The notes under the pieces: model-generated
Databases searched by the model: none
Seen by the model: the letters and a program-made list of their open reading frames with translations, nothing else
Told to the model about the DNA's origin: nothing
From: Actinernus sp. WN-2022
Taxonomy: Eukaryota; Cnidaria; Anthozoa; Actiniaria; Actinernidae
Assembly (NCBI GenBank): GCA_030867875.1
Contig: JAOWCC010000421.1
Location: 310,001-374,000, forward strand
Length of the DNA stretch: 64,000 bases
Direction: 5' to 3'
Program-made: the position numbers and the translations under genes
Part shown: positions 44,901-54,398 of the stretch, piece by piece
Position numbering within the stretch: the first letter of the stretch is position 1
How the letters are laid out: the number at the start of each line of letters is the position of its first letter

Positions 44901-45670
44901 TCCAACTACGCAATACCCCCGACCCAGACTGCAACCTCTCCCCGGCGCAGATCATCTTCGGGCGTAACCTACGTGATACCTTCTCCTTCGTCAACAGGTT
45001 AGAGAAGTTCTCGAACCCGAACATTCGCCCGCTTTGGCGCGATGCATGGGCAGCCAAGGAGCAAGCACTTCGCACCCGCATGACCCGCACCACTGAATCG
45101 CTCACACAACATTCAAGGCCTCTCCGCCCTCTTGTCGTCGGAGAGAGGGTCTTCCTACAAAATCAGCACGGGAACAGCCCCACGAAATGGGACAGATCAG
45201 GGACCGTGATGGAATCCCTCAACCATGATCAATACCGAGTCAAGGTGGATGGATCTGGCCGCCTCACACTACGCAATCGCCGCTTTCTACGTGCTTTCAC
45301 CCCAGCAACCAAAGATATTGGGATGAGCCCCCCTCCATCACCGCTAACCACCCATCATGGCGGACAGAATAGGCAATCTTCAACCTCCCCACCCGCACCC
45401 AGCACGCAGAAACGCACCGTTGATCCGCCAGAACCAGCTGTTGTACACAGTACGCCTACCAATACATCGGGACAGCACCCTGACAGTTCACCGCCCGATG
45501 GTGTCGACAGCCCCCAATCCACACCCCGAGTAACCCCACAACAGGAGGTGACTGACGTGGCACCGCCTGCCCCCAACACGCCCATCCAAAGGCAGCTACA
45601 GCCGCCTCGCCCTCGTCGTGAATGTCAGGCACCCAGGCGGTACGAGCCTGAGACCGGCAACTGGATCTAA
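41965..45670 (+). pseudogene. pol: Ty3/gypsy Pol polyprotein (PR-RT-RH-IN)
   Basis: Protease: AIADTGAQSDLW (about 42115). RT: TVDLSPLNRFCKRETF, RWRYTRAPQGFLSSGD and CVDDTIHYDTD with both catalytic Asp (about 43190). Then FAGFRISESTIEP and the RNase H stretch TDHKPLVKIFGDRTL. Integrase: HHCC finger (LHAAHQGSS...RCRDC), FADFFSHGG (Asp), SSDGGPEFIA (Asp), PQSNGRAEVAVKTAKR (Glu), then a GPY/F-like tail (VGERVFL...YRVKVDGSGR). Lesions: loss of one C near 42655, Trp-to-TGA at 43236-43238, loss of one C near 43852. The catalytic residues themselves survive. The last 100 residues are Pro/Ser/Thr-rich. Confidence 0.88.
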
Positions 45671-45712
45671 TCATTATTAGTCCGTCAACGTGTGAATCCC
45701 CCATTGTCGGAC

Positions 45713-45721
45713 TGGGGGGGA
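45713..45721 (+). other. Polypurine tract
   Basis: GGGGGGGGA lies directly before the TGGAGAG start of the 3' LTR, the expected plus-strand primer position. Confidence 0.8.
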
Positions 45722-46027
45722 TGGAGAGTTGTCAGAGTACAGATTGGGTACTAGTTTTCTCATATGGCAGACCGCTGACCATACGTCAGGGCCGCCATCT
45801 TGTTTGGAACTGAATCGAGTGACTTCTCGAGACTTCATGTTGTAACAGAGACATTATCTGAACTTATAGTCCTTTGTAAGTACTATTGTCGGTTTATGTA
45901 TTGTATTAGACTCTTGATTCATTGTTTCACTGCATCTTATTGCAGGATATTACTCTCCACATCGTTGTTATATAATAAAACTCCAAAACATCGAAGAGTC
46001 TTTCTTTATGTGGAGAGTAATATAACA
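45722..46027 (+). repeat. 3' LTR, 306 bp
   Basis: Same sequence and length as the 5' LTR, with one visible difference (GCTGACC against GCTAACC). The PPT is adjacent on the left. Confidence 0.9.
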
Positions 46028-46088
46028 TGGTTCGAATAAAGTGCACAGTCCCAAGCTGCGAGTTCCAGACCGAAGATGCGTCAGAAGC
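46028..46088 (+). repeat. 61-bp internal (gag-start) sequence beyond the 3' LTR
   Basis: Identical to 40963-41023, the first 20 codons of gag, and then stops abruptly. A single insertion cannot place internal sequence outside the 3' LTR, so this marks a tandem or recombined second copy that was later truncated, or an LTR that really extends into gag. Confidence 0.85.
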
Positions 46089-46098
46089 AAATGAACTT

Positions 46099-46180
46099 GT
46101 ACGAGATCGGTAGTGTTATTAGCAAAACCTGTTTGAAAAGGCTATTTTCCATCTCCACTCGATCTTTCTAAAACAGCGTT
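46099..46180. repeat. Repeat Y, copy 1 (partner at 53712-53810)
   Basis: CGAGATCGGTAGTGTTATTA and GCAAAACCTGTTTG, then CTATTT(T)CCA and CGATCTTTCTAAAACAGCG, are shared with 53712-53810 in the same orientation, with short indels. Confidence 0.8.
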
Positions 46181-46528
46181 CCTAAAGATAGCTTGCCATC
46201 CCGAATCCATTTTTTTTAGAGAATGATCTTTTATTAAGTTATTTTTATTATCATTTTTATTATTTAACACTAATACATATGCATTGATAACAGGGATTCT
46301 CAAACTCATTAATAATTCATGATAGTCATCCAATGGAGGAACTGCATTTGGTCACATGCATGGGTCTTGATACCGGTGAAACCCTTGTGTTTGATCATGT
46401 TTCCAACCCTAGTGATCAATATTTCTTAATCATCATATTCATGAACCACTAACTAATTACATACTGATAAACTACAAGTAAGGAGCGAAGAAGTAAAGAA
46501 ATAAAGAATGACATAGAAAGAAAAAGTC

Positions 46529-46606
46529 TGCCTCCACTGGAGTTCGAACCTCGACCCTTCCAACTGCTTGTACTAACTCTTGTCCACTACTCTACTAGTA
46601 CGCTAG
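46529..46606 (-). ncRNA. tRNA-like / SINE-head sequence
   Basis: The reverse strand carries an A-box-like TAGTAGAGTAGTGG and a good B box GGTTCGAACTCC at the usual distance, followed by a T-run (CTTTTT) that could end Pol III transcription. The acceptor arms do not pair well, so it is more likely a tRNA-derived SINE head than a working tRNA. Confidence 0.4.
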
Positions 46607-46746
46607 TTGAAATCACTGCCATCAAAAAAGAATAATAAGCCATCTATTGAATAATTAGATACAACAGTCAAATGGTAAACAATACTTGCCAATGAAGTTT
46701 GAAAAGAAACGTATGTAAATTGTCGGTTTTGCATTCGCATGAGAAG

Positions 46747-46896
46747 ACATGTCAAACACTCATTGTTCGTCTTTCATCAGGGGATTCCAAATATTTCGAA
46801 AACAATAAAACCCTCGAGGCGTAGCCTCTCGGGTTTCATTTGTTTTCTCAATATTTGGAACCCCTGATGAAAGACTCCAATTCGTGTTTGACATAG
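46747..46896. mobile_element. 150-bp hairpin MITE
   Basis: Left arm ATGTCAAACAC, GTCTTTCATCAGGGG and TTCCAAATATT followed by AAAACAATAAAACCCTCGAG; the right arm is its complement back to GTGTTTGACAT. The tip is GAGGCGTAGCCTC, itself a perfect 13-mer hairpin. Mismatches are few. Confidence 0.85.
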
Positions 46897-46899
46897 CTC

Positions 46900-47416
46900 G
46901 TCTCTATCAATTCCAAGCCCGCCCATGCCCCCCCCCTCCCCCCGAGCATTTGTGGGGATTTTGTCATTTTGGAATCAGAACGTTGCAAATGCCCCACCGT
47001 GGGGCCAGCTAAGCTATGCAAATGCCCCACCTCGGGACAAGTATAGCGAACGCGCCAAATTTCTTCGCCGTTTCAAAGCCACATTCACCGCTTTTCTTTA
47101 TTAAAGTAATGCAGTTCTCACCTTCAAACACTTTCGTATTAAAGTGCCCCCAAATCCCACACTCACTAGCCAGTTCCCAACAAACCGCACACTTCACCCC
47201 GAAACTGGGAAATTCCTAACGTCATGTTCACGGATGACTTTTCCGCCGCCATGTTGATCGATGAAGCAAGCACGTGTAAAACAAAAACAAACACAGGGGA
47301 GGGGTGGGATAATTTTTTGACAAGCCCCACCCTAGGGACAGATAGGATGTCAAATGCCCCATCTTGCCCGTAAAGGGGGGGGGGGGGGAATGGGCGGACT
47401 TGGAATTGACAGAGAC
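46900..47416. mobile_element. TIR element with AAATGCCCCACC motifs, copy 2
   Basis: Ends GTCTCTATCAATTCCAAGCC and its complement (47395-47416), matching the core of the 24461-25304 element. Subterminal AAATGCCCCACC occurs at 46987, 47019 and near 47353. The interior contains, on the minus strand, ATGGCGGCGGAAAAGTC (about 47253), opening a 29-codon frame. In copy 1 an ATGGCGAACG sits at the comparable place. Confidence 0.7.
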
Positions 47417-47419
47417 ATG

Positions 47420-48050
47420 AAAGCAGACATGACGAGATAAAACAGATCGCCAGATAATCCGTTTAAGCTTCGAAAGTTTGTTTTAAACCAAGGAAAGAAG
47501 GTCACAATACGTTTCTTTTCCTGCTAGGGCTTCAGGTCTTCCAAACAATACATCAACTCTGCTATTTGTGATGCGATTTATATACTACTGGCTTTTAATT
47601 ACCTCGGTGTAAAAACCATTCCCTAGAAACCAAGCCCTCGCGCGCTCGGTGAGTTATCGTATTACCGATTATAGTGTATTGAATACTATAATGTATGCAC
47701 CTACTCATTATTAGTTTATATAAATACGAAAAATAATAATATTGCCACCAAATGAATTCAATCGTGATCTAGCGGTTAGGATTTGGGTAGGGTTAGATTC
47801 CTACCCTGAGCGCAGTGTCATTTGTTTTTCAAGTAGAGGCTCCCCAATTCCTTATAATTTTTTTAAGTGCCGCTTCGGGTGCTCGGGAAATATTCTAAGT
47901 CGCAAATTATTCCTAGTTAACAAAGGGAGTTTTATGACGCAGTCTGAGGTTCTTACATTGAGGTAACGCAGACATACTGATGGCGGTTGTCTTTGAACAC
48001 TGGACTTTGTCGACAATGTGAACTTTGAAATAAAAATATGGCTGGACTCT
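47420..48050. other. Spacer without recognised gene
   Basis: AT-rich; short frames only, no domain seen. Confidence 0.35.
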
Positions 48051-48051
48051 C

Positions 48052-48088
48052 ATTGGCCCTCTTTTTTGCCACAAAAAAGAGGGCCAAT
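48052..48088. repeat. Perfect 17-bp stem, 3-nt loop hairpin
   Basis: ATTGGCCCTCTTTTTTG pairs exactly with CAAAAAAGAGGGCCAAT across the loop CCA. It could be the remnant tip of a MITE or form a short structured RNA. No small-RNA evidence is available. Confidence 0.8.
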
Positions 48089-48284
48089 CAGAAACATATT
48101 AGGTCCTGGATGACGTTAGGAGCGCGAGCGAAAGACGCGGGATTCTCGAGCATGAATGTGCTTGCCCCACACCATATACATATTCTACCCGTATGTAAAG
48201 TTTGCACTTTGGAAAAGCCATTTTCTCAAAAACTATTGAAAAAATATTAATCTCAAATGTTTGGTAATTACCGTAATGATTTTA

Positions 48285-48560
48285 TTTAGCGCAGCAGAGG
48301 GGGGCTTATTAGGAAGGGGCACTTTTCTTTCAACATGAACATCTTGGAAAAAATACCAGTGGACATACGAGTTACAGCCTTAAAAATAAGACCAGCTTTT
48401 CTGTAGAATGGCAGACAAATAAAAACAAGATAAGCCATACTACATGTAGATCTCCAGCTCCGATATTTTTTAAAGGCCGCTTATTGAAAGGGGAGGGGGG
48501 GGGGGCGCTTATTAACAAAAACACATTCAAAGGGGGGTGCTTATTATAGAGGGGGAGTTT
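48285..48560. repeat. G-run repeat with GGGGCTTATT motifs
   Basis: GGGGGCTTATTAGG at 48300, a G-run followed by GCGCTTATTAAC near 48500 and GGGGGTGCTTATTA near 48533. Same family as 26195-26582. Confidence 0.5.
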
Positions 48561-48797
48561 ATTGAAAGGAAGCTGCTAAATCGAATCAGTATTGTGTGCA
48601 ATGATAAAAACCTTTCCATTGTGAAAAAATAAGCCGTAAGTCGGTGTAATAAAATGTGGAATTACTTGAAATAAATATCGCTTAAAACACTTCAATATCA
48701 CATACTCTAACATTGCATTATGTCTTTTTAATAGACTGTTCATTGTTGAAGAGTTTTCTTCTGGTTTGCAAAATAATATGATCACATCGGAGTTTAT

Positions 48798-49213
48798 GTA
48801 TTAGCCAGTAACAAAACAGGCAGGGACAGGAACCGAGTCAGTAAAACTAATTCAATTAATAACTAGTCAAAGTGAGCATTATTTTCCAATAGAACAGATC
48901 AAACTTAGCTGGTCTTGAAAATTTGGTGAACTTTGTCTCAATATTGATGATGCTAGAAGGCATCAAATTTGTCAATTTTCCCATACAAACTCTCTTATTT
49001 TTTAACGTTGTCCCTCCAAACCATACATTCATTGTAAAAGTTTGGAGGGACAAAGAAATTTCAATTGCTTATAATTTAGACAAGATTCACTTGAATCACG
49101 TCAAACTTGGCACACATGTTAATTTCAACATGCTCTATCATGTGATGAACTAGAGTAATTCTGATATAAACTCGATCCCAGTCTCCAGCTCGTTTTGTTA
49201 CCGGCCAATTACA
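48798..49213. mobile_element. Long imperfect palindrome (MITE), about 415 bp
   Basis: The ends (TATTAGCCAGTAACAAAAC and its complement GTTTTGTTACCGGCCAAT) and much of the arms pair with mismatches. The centre is an exact inverted repeat GTCCCTCCAAAC / GTTTGGAGGGAC (49010-49021, 49040-49051). Non-coding; the 76-codon frame at 48923-49153 lies across the fold. Confidence 0.6.
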
Positions 49214-49318
49214 GAATAATACATGGACGCGCGGAGAGATTGGAATTGATCTTCGAGTGTTCAACTCGATATCTCACGAGTGAGCGCATTATTTATTTTA
49301 TAAACAATACTTGGACCT

Positions 49319-49425
49319 GGGGCCCGGTTGTTCGAAGCAAGGTAAGCGCGTGACGTGGACATCGCTGATTGGCTGAAAGGCGATATCCACACACGTAAAA
49401 TTAACGTATTTTTACGTGTGTTCAG
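49319..49425. repeat. GGGCCCGGTTGTTCG-type MITE terminus with nested hairpins
   Basis: GGGGCCCGGTTGTTCGAAGC resembles one end of the 17752-17871 MITE. It is followed by two short hairpins: GTGGACATCGC/GCGATATCCAC and CACACGTAAAA/TTTTTACGTGTG. The opposite terminus was not found. Confidence 0.5.
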
Positions 49426-49716
49426 ATACGATATTTCTCAGTGCTGGAAATCCTTGAAAATCACTGTAGTTTATAGAATACATGTGTAATTATGTGAATG
49501 TGTTTATGTAAATGCAGGTGTGTGCGTGAGTATGGGTGTATATATATTTATGTATATATCTTAATTAGTTAATTATTTAAACATCACATTATCAATTAGC
49601 TCAGATGTTAGCCTTAGTGGTATTTTAGTTATTTTTTATTACTGCTTTTATAACATATTCTTAGATTTCACTATTATCATTATACTTAAAATGGATCAAT
49701 CACGGTTTTTGGGTAA

Positions 49717-49746
49717 CCCCCCACCCCCCCCCCCCCCCCCCCCCCC
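49717..49746. repeat. Poly-C run
   Basis: 30 bp of C with one A. Low-complexity. Confidence 0.95.
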
Positions 49747-50069
49747 GAACGATGCATATCCAAGGGAGGGGTGGGTGGGTAGTTTCCCAGAAATCGGGGA
49801 TTGAGCCCTTAAACTGAATTGTGTCCCCCAATTAGTAAACCCTCTGGGTTGGCTTGAAGACTTGGACACGTTAAGTTTCATCATCATCGGAGTGAAATAA
49901 CCTTGTAGGAATACGTCAAAAGACGAAAGAGCAGAAATTAAGACAAATCATGCGTATCAGTTAGATGATACGAGGGCAGATTTAAGGAAAATTAGTGTAA
50001 AAGACGACCATAAATCTTTAGATTAAGCAAAACTGAAAAATTGAAAAGAAGAAAAGAAATTGCCTAGTT

Positions 50070-50155
50070 AGCTTGCCCCAAGCGGGAATCTGTCCGTGAA
50101 CGTTGGATCCAAAGGAACGCTCTCTGACCATTCGACCACAGCGCCAATCGCTAGG
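50070..50155 (-). ncRNA. tRNA-like / SINE-head sequence
   Basis: The reverse strand reads GCGCTGTGGTCGAATGGTCA (A-box TGGTCGAATGGT), GCGTTCCTTTGGATCCAACG as a possible anticodon arm, and a degenerate B box (ACAGATTCCC) before GCTTGGGGCAAG. The pattern of a class-II or proline/serine-type tRNA is visible but the B box is decayed. Confidence 0.4.
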
Positions 50156-50387
50156 AAACAACTTCGAATATAAACTATGTGCCGAGACCGTGAATTAGCT
50201 TTGCTAGCCCTTGAGCGTTGGGGATTAATGTTTGGAAAAAATGACTACCATGAAAAAGAATGATACCCAAATATTAATACTGGTAAACCAAAGGAAGAAA
50301 TAAAATGAGAAGGGGAAAAAACTTCCTTTGCTGGGGCTCGTTGATGAGGAATTAATTGTAGCGTAGCGGTGAAGTAAACCAGTGAAA

Positions 50388-50923
50388 TTAAAGTGCCACT
50401 ACGACGAAAATTTACCATTTCGATTTACCACTTTTTCAGTGTCAATAGGTCAATCAGTATTAGAAATATCTGAAATATCTGCATGTTCAACCACAAACGT
50501 TTAGGAGAGTTTACCGGTAAAATCTTGTCCGCCATTACTGGAAGCCGTTCTCAGTAGTTAGCGAAAGTGATGTCATACACTTAACACGACAACCTCGTGG
50601 CGCGAAATAGTGTGCATAAAAAAGTAGCCAACCTCGCAAAGATAAATATAACTTTCTTCTCATGTACGTGAAGACGATTTTAGTAGAAATATGCCTCCAG
50701 GCGTTGTGTTCTGCAGGCGAGCGTTAAGTGTATGACATCACATCAGCTAAGGGAACGGCCTCCAGTAATGGCGGACATTTAGATTCATTATTCGGAGCTC
50801 AAAAGATAAGACTTCCTCTCGTTGTATCGAAAAACAATTTGAACTGGTAATAATATATCAACTCTACTTTATGAATATGCAAAAACATTGATATGTCAAA
50901 ATTTGATCCTAGTGGCACTTTAA
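50388..50923. mobile_element. TTAA-flanked MITE with AGTGCCACTA ends
   Basis: TTAA at 50388-50391 and 50920-50923 flanks inverted ends AGTGCCACTA / TAGTGGCACT. Inside, GTCCGCCATTACTGGA...CCGTTC and ATGTCATACACTTAAC occur in both arms in opposite orientation, around a 130-bp centre. TTAA duplication suggests mobilisation by a piggyBac- or Kolobok-type transposase. Confidence 0.8.
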
Positions 50924-51059
50924 GCCCGATCAGGTGAGGTTAGTTTTTTGACAGGTGACCTTATAGGATTTTTCTGCGACTCCCGAATGATTTCTTCCCT
51001 TTCCTGTCATTAACTCATTGATGACTGAGCGAAACCATGTTTAAAACGGGTGTTTTTGT

Positions 51060-51790
51060 TTATTAACACAATGAATATTCACAGAAATGGGGAAAACCAT
51101 ATCTTGTGGTAAAGTGATGATGTCACAAAACATAAATTTTCGCTTTAACAATATAAAAACAATCTAAAAGTTTAGAACTGAGCTGAAAATACAGTGAAAA
51201 TTATGTGTTCAGCTGCCCATATCTCAGCCGCATTTTAACAAATTCACTCCTCATTCTTTTGAGTTGGTCTTTCAATATCGATGGACCAAAGTTAAAATTC
51301 AGAAATTTGCAAATTCGTGACGTCACACTTTACCACTCTATAAATAGACTTAAAATCTAACATAATTGAGTCACACAATCACATTTTCAAAGAGAAGTTG
51401 ACAAAATCACAGCTGAATTCAACATGTGTAGTATAATAAACAGGTGAAAGAAAAAGTTGCCTTATTATATCAGCAACATATTCACCACTTTGAGATGAAG
51501 TAGGTGAAAGCAATTGACATTGCAATTTTTTAGGGAAGAAAATGTGTTTATTATTATTTATCTATGTTTTATTATAAATATTCAGAGAAATGGTGAAAAC
51601 TATATCTTATAGTGAAGCATACTAAATAGACTCTAAAATTTCAATTACTTTCCAAATCAGAGGTGAAAAAACATGAATAATTTAGTCACACAATCACAAA
51701 AAATGTCAGTTTCTACAAGTCAACAAAATCACAGGTACTTGTAACGTTGTGTAGTAAAATAACTATGTGAAAGGAATTTTTTTTTATATG
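51060..51790. repeat. Old direct duplication, about 350-500-bp units
   Basis: TATTCACAGAAATGGGGAAA...ATATCTTGTGGTAAAG (51070) returns as TATTCAGAGAAATGGTGAAA...ATATCTTATAGTGAAG (51580). AGTCACACAATCACA...CAAAATCACAG...TGTGTAGTA (51370) returns at about 51695. Heavily diverged, non-coding. Confidence 0.6.
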
Positions 51791-51894
51791 CACAGTACTA
51801 TACACAGTCACGCAAAACTAAAAACACACAAGACGGCTTCTATATTAAATTCCGGGCACATTTAATTCCGGCATGTCGCTTCACGGCTCTTACG

Positions 51895-53700
51895 ATAAGG
51901 GCTGACCTCTGAATAGCCCTTATCATTGGGGATTATATTCGAAATACCCTAATGATTAGGTTAGGCAGGCCACATAAGGTCACTAGCCCTAATGATTAGG
52001 GAAAAGCCTGTAAAATCGCATAGCATCAGGGGTTTTACTGCAAAAGCCCTAATGGAAATGTCCTTTTAACACTACATGTACCTCAGTGAACTGAAAGCGT
52101 TGACAGCTTTCTAAACGTGAGAGCTTTTAGCCTATATCAGAACTCAATATATGACAAGGAAATCGCTATTCCATCACTCACACCGACAACAGAAAAAAAC
52201 AAATATCACTTGCGCATCGAACAGAATCGTATTAATAAAACGCATAATAAAAGCATCGCCACGTTGTCAGTGGTGGTCACTTATCTGGTACGTACTTCGC
52301 AAAGTCTATCAGTCATTTCCTGTACGTTCCAAGCGAGATCACGATAAATTGGCGGGAAGTGTCATCTTCCTTTATTGGGCCGTTCAGCTCTCCGCCACCG
52401 AGAACAGTTTGCCGTTCTATACTCACATCTCGCCCCGCTTGTTAGGACAGAAAGAACAGCGAGACAACCGAACGAGAGGCTGATCTATGCGATGTTTTGC
52501 AAGACGTGGACCGCGATGTAACACGAGATTTAACTCGATGCGGTCGGCCTGATCGGAAATATCGGACCTACGACACGCACGTTGGGATCAAATTCCCTCA
52601 TGCCTAAATACCATTCACTGAATATGAGACTCGACACTACAGCAATCCTTCTAAACGAACGAGATTTCTGTTTTTGCGTTTCTTTACTTTCAAATATTTG
52701 CTAGTTTTACATAAAATATATTAATTTGCGATCTTCAGAGTACAAACAAACACAGTGGTCGTCTCCATTTCCCCATGTGCTTTTTTCAATTGATACACCA
52801 GCTACATTTTGAAGAGAAATACGACACTGATATGCTTTATAGTGTTGATATGTTTACTGAATGATATAAATGATAAAATGTTTGTTTTTAATCTATCTTG
52901 TTTACATTTCATGACCAAGGCTTTATACGACAGGAATCGATTAGCATATCCGGACAACTCGTCCAAAACGTGAGATGAGCTAGTGAATGATTAGTTGTAC
53001 GCGGCAGAATGTACTTTAACTTAGCAGAGTAATAGCCTGAGAAAACAGCCGCCTCTCATCGCGGTTCATTTGGCTAGCAGAGTACAGGAATGTACAGAGC
53101 CCTAACGATTAGCTAGCAGGGCTTGTTATCCTCTACTCCACCGACATTGGTTGTGAAATCTAGTTAACAGTGTATTCGGCATTGTTAACAGAGAGCCATA
53201 GCGATTAGGGCTTCTCGCGTTCTATTCTAAATATGTCACATAGCCCTAACGATTAGGGCTTTTCGCGTTCTATTCTGCCGAGTAACTTAGATTTCAAAAC
53301 CTATAATCAATATACATAGCCCTAACGATTAGGGCTTTTCGCGATATATTCCGCCAAGTAACTTAATAGATTTCAAAACCTAACCCCAGAGATTGAGCCA
53401 GAAATTGAGCCAGACGGGACAATTTGGCCCTTTTGCGAGTGAACTGGCATTAATTTCCTATGGAAGCGGCCAAAGCGGGTCAATTTGACCATTATTATTA
53501 TTATTTTTCAAGGGACAGATGTATTTTTAAAGCGGGAATGGCGCAATGGCGCAGCCTGGCTCGTTCCCTGATAACCATAACGATTAGGGCTTTTCGCCCT
53601 TGTATTCCGTAATTAGGGTTTGAAATCTATGTTACTCGGTACTGTTAATATACAGATCCCTAACGATTAGGGCTTTTCGTGTGCTATTAATTAACCTATT
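51895..53700. repeat. Region flanked by clusters of CCCTAA-N3-TTAGGG palindromes
   Basis: Left cluster (51895-52070): CCCTAATGATTAGG at 51947 and CCCTAATGATTAGGG at 51987, plus CCCTTATCATTGGGG. Right cluster (53095-53690): CCCTAACGATTAG at about 53100 and CCCTAACGATTAGGG at about 53243, 53320 and 53661, with variants near 53200 and 53575, mostly followed by CTTTTCGCG and a TCT-rich tail. The left cluster has the flanking GAAAAGCC in reverse orientation, so the clusters are inverted relative to each other, like subterminal repeats of a DNA transposon. 52080-53090 has no recognised gene. Confidence 0.6.
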
Positions 53701-53711
53701 ATTTCAAGGCA

Positions 53712-53810
53712 CTTGAGCGAGATCGGTAGTGTTATTAGCAAAACCTGTTTGTAAATGCTATTTCCACCTCCAATCGATTGTCGATCTTTCTAAAACAGCG
53801 TTTTTTAATG
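53712..53810. repeat. Repeat Y, copy 2
   Basis: Matches 46099-46180 (GAGATCGGTAGTGTTATTAG, GCAAAACCTGTTTG, GATCTTTCTAAAACAGCG). It lies immediately left of the outer X element. Confidence 0.8.
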
Positions 53811-54164
53811 GTCCAGATAAGAACTGTAGTGGAATCCATTGTTCTGCGGCAATGAGCCTCCCCCACATACGATTTTGCTTGAATATGCCTTAAGAGAGGG
53901 TCCATGTGAAAACCATGCAGACGAGTCTACAGTGCACCTCTCCGATTTCCTTTAAACTTGGCACACATTTATATCTTAACTAGCTAATGTCCCATGTGAA
54001 ATAGTTTGGCTGAAATGTAAAAGGCCTTTGAGATATGACAATCAAACTGTTTGACCCCCTGAAATGCTCAAAATCAGAGCAAAATATACCTTATGTTGTA
54101 ACATGTCGCAATCGCAAATGATTTTAAGTAGAAAGATAATATTTTTACCTGCTTTAGTACAGTG

Positions 54165-54355
54165 GAACCCCGATTTAACGTACCCCGATTTAACGAAGTC
54201 CCCGATTTAACGTACAAATGTTTTCGGCCCGGCCAGAGTCACAGTAAAATGTATGGAGAAGAACCCCGATTTAACGAACCCCGATTTAACGTAATCCCCG
54301 ATATAACGAACAAAATCTGGAGGACCGAACGTAAAAACTACCCCGATATAACGAA
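54165..54355. repeat. Left subterminal repeats CCCCGATTTAACG
   Basis: The 13-mer CCCCGATTTAACG or its variant CCCCGATATAACG occurs about seven times in 190 bp, all in one orientation. The right end (62617-62745) holds about five inverted or variant copies. These are probably transposase-binding sites. Confidence 0.75.
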
Positions 54356-54398
54356 TCGTTGCCATCTAATCCGCTTTATCTTCTTTGTCTTTAATGAG

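Larger units (their letters stand above)
40657..46027 (+). mobile_element. Ty3/gypsy LTR retrotransposon, near full length
   Basis: 5.37 kb: 5' LTR (40657-40962), gag, protease, RT, RNase H and integrase, polypurine tract, 3' LTR (45722-46027). The LTRs differ at about one position, so insertion was recent, yet pol has a nonsense codon and at least two single-base deletions. The interior is far richer in G+C, with C-ending codons, than the surrounding AT-rich DNA. No target duplication is seen: 5' flank ATTAA, while the 3' flank continues with 61 bp of internal sequence. Confidence 0.92.

Noticed and set aside
41252..45704. Several 70-150-codon minus-strand frames
   Set aside because: Antisense shadows produced by the high GC content of the gypsy gag-pol.
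47009..47219. Short frames with Cys residues in the copy-2 TIR element
   Set aside because: Frames on both strands, ending in the subterminal repeats; no similarity found.
51940..53700. Interstitial telomere array
   Set aside because: CCCTAA and TTAGGG occur only as single hexamers in a palindrome, not as tandem hexamers.
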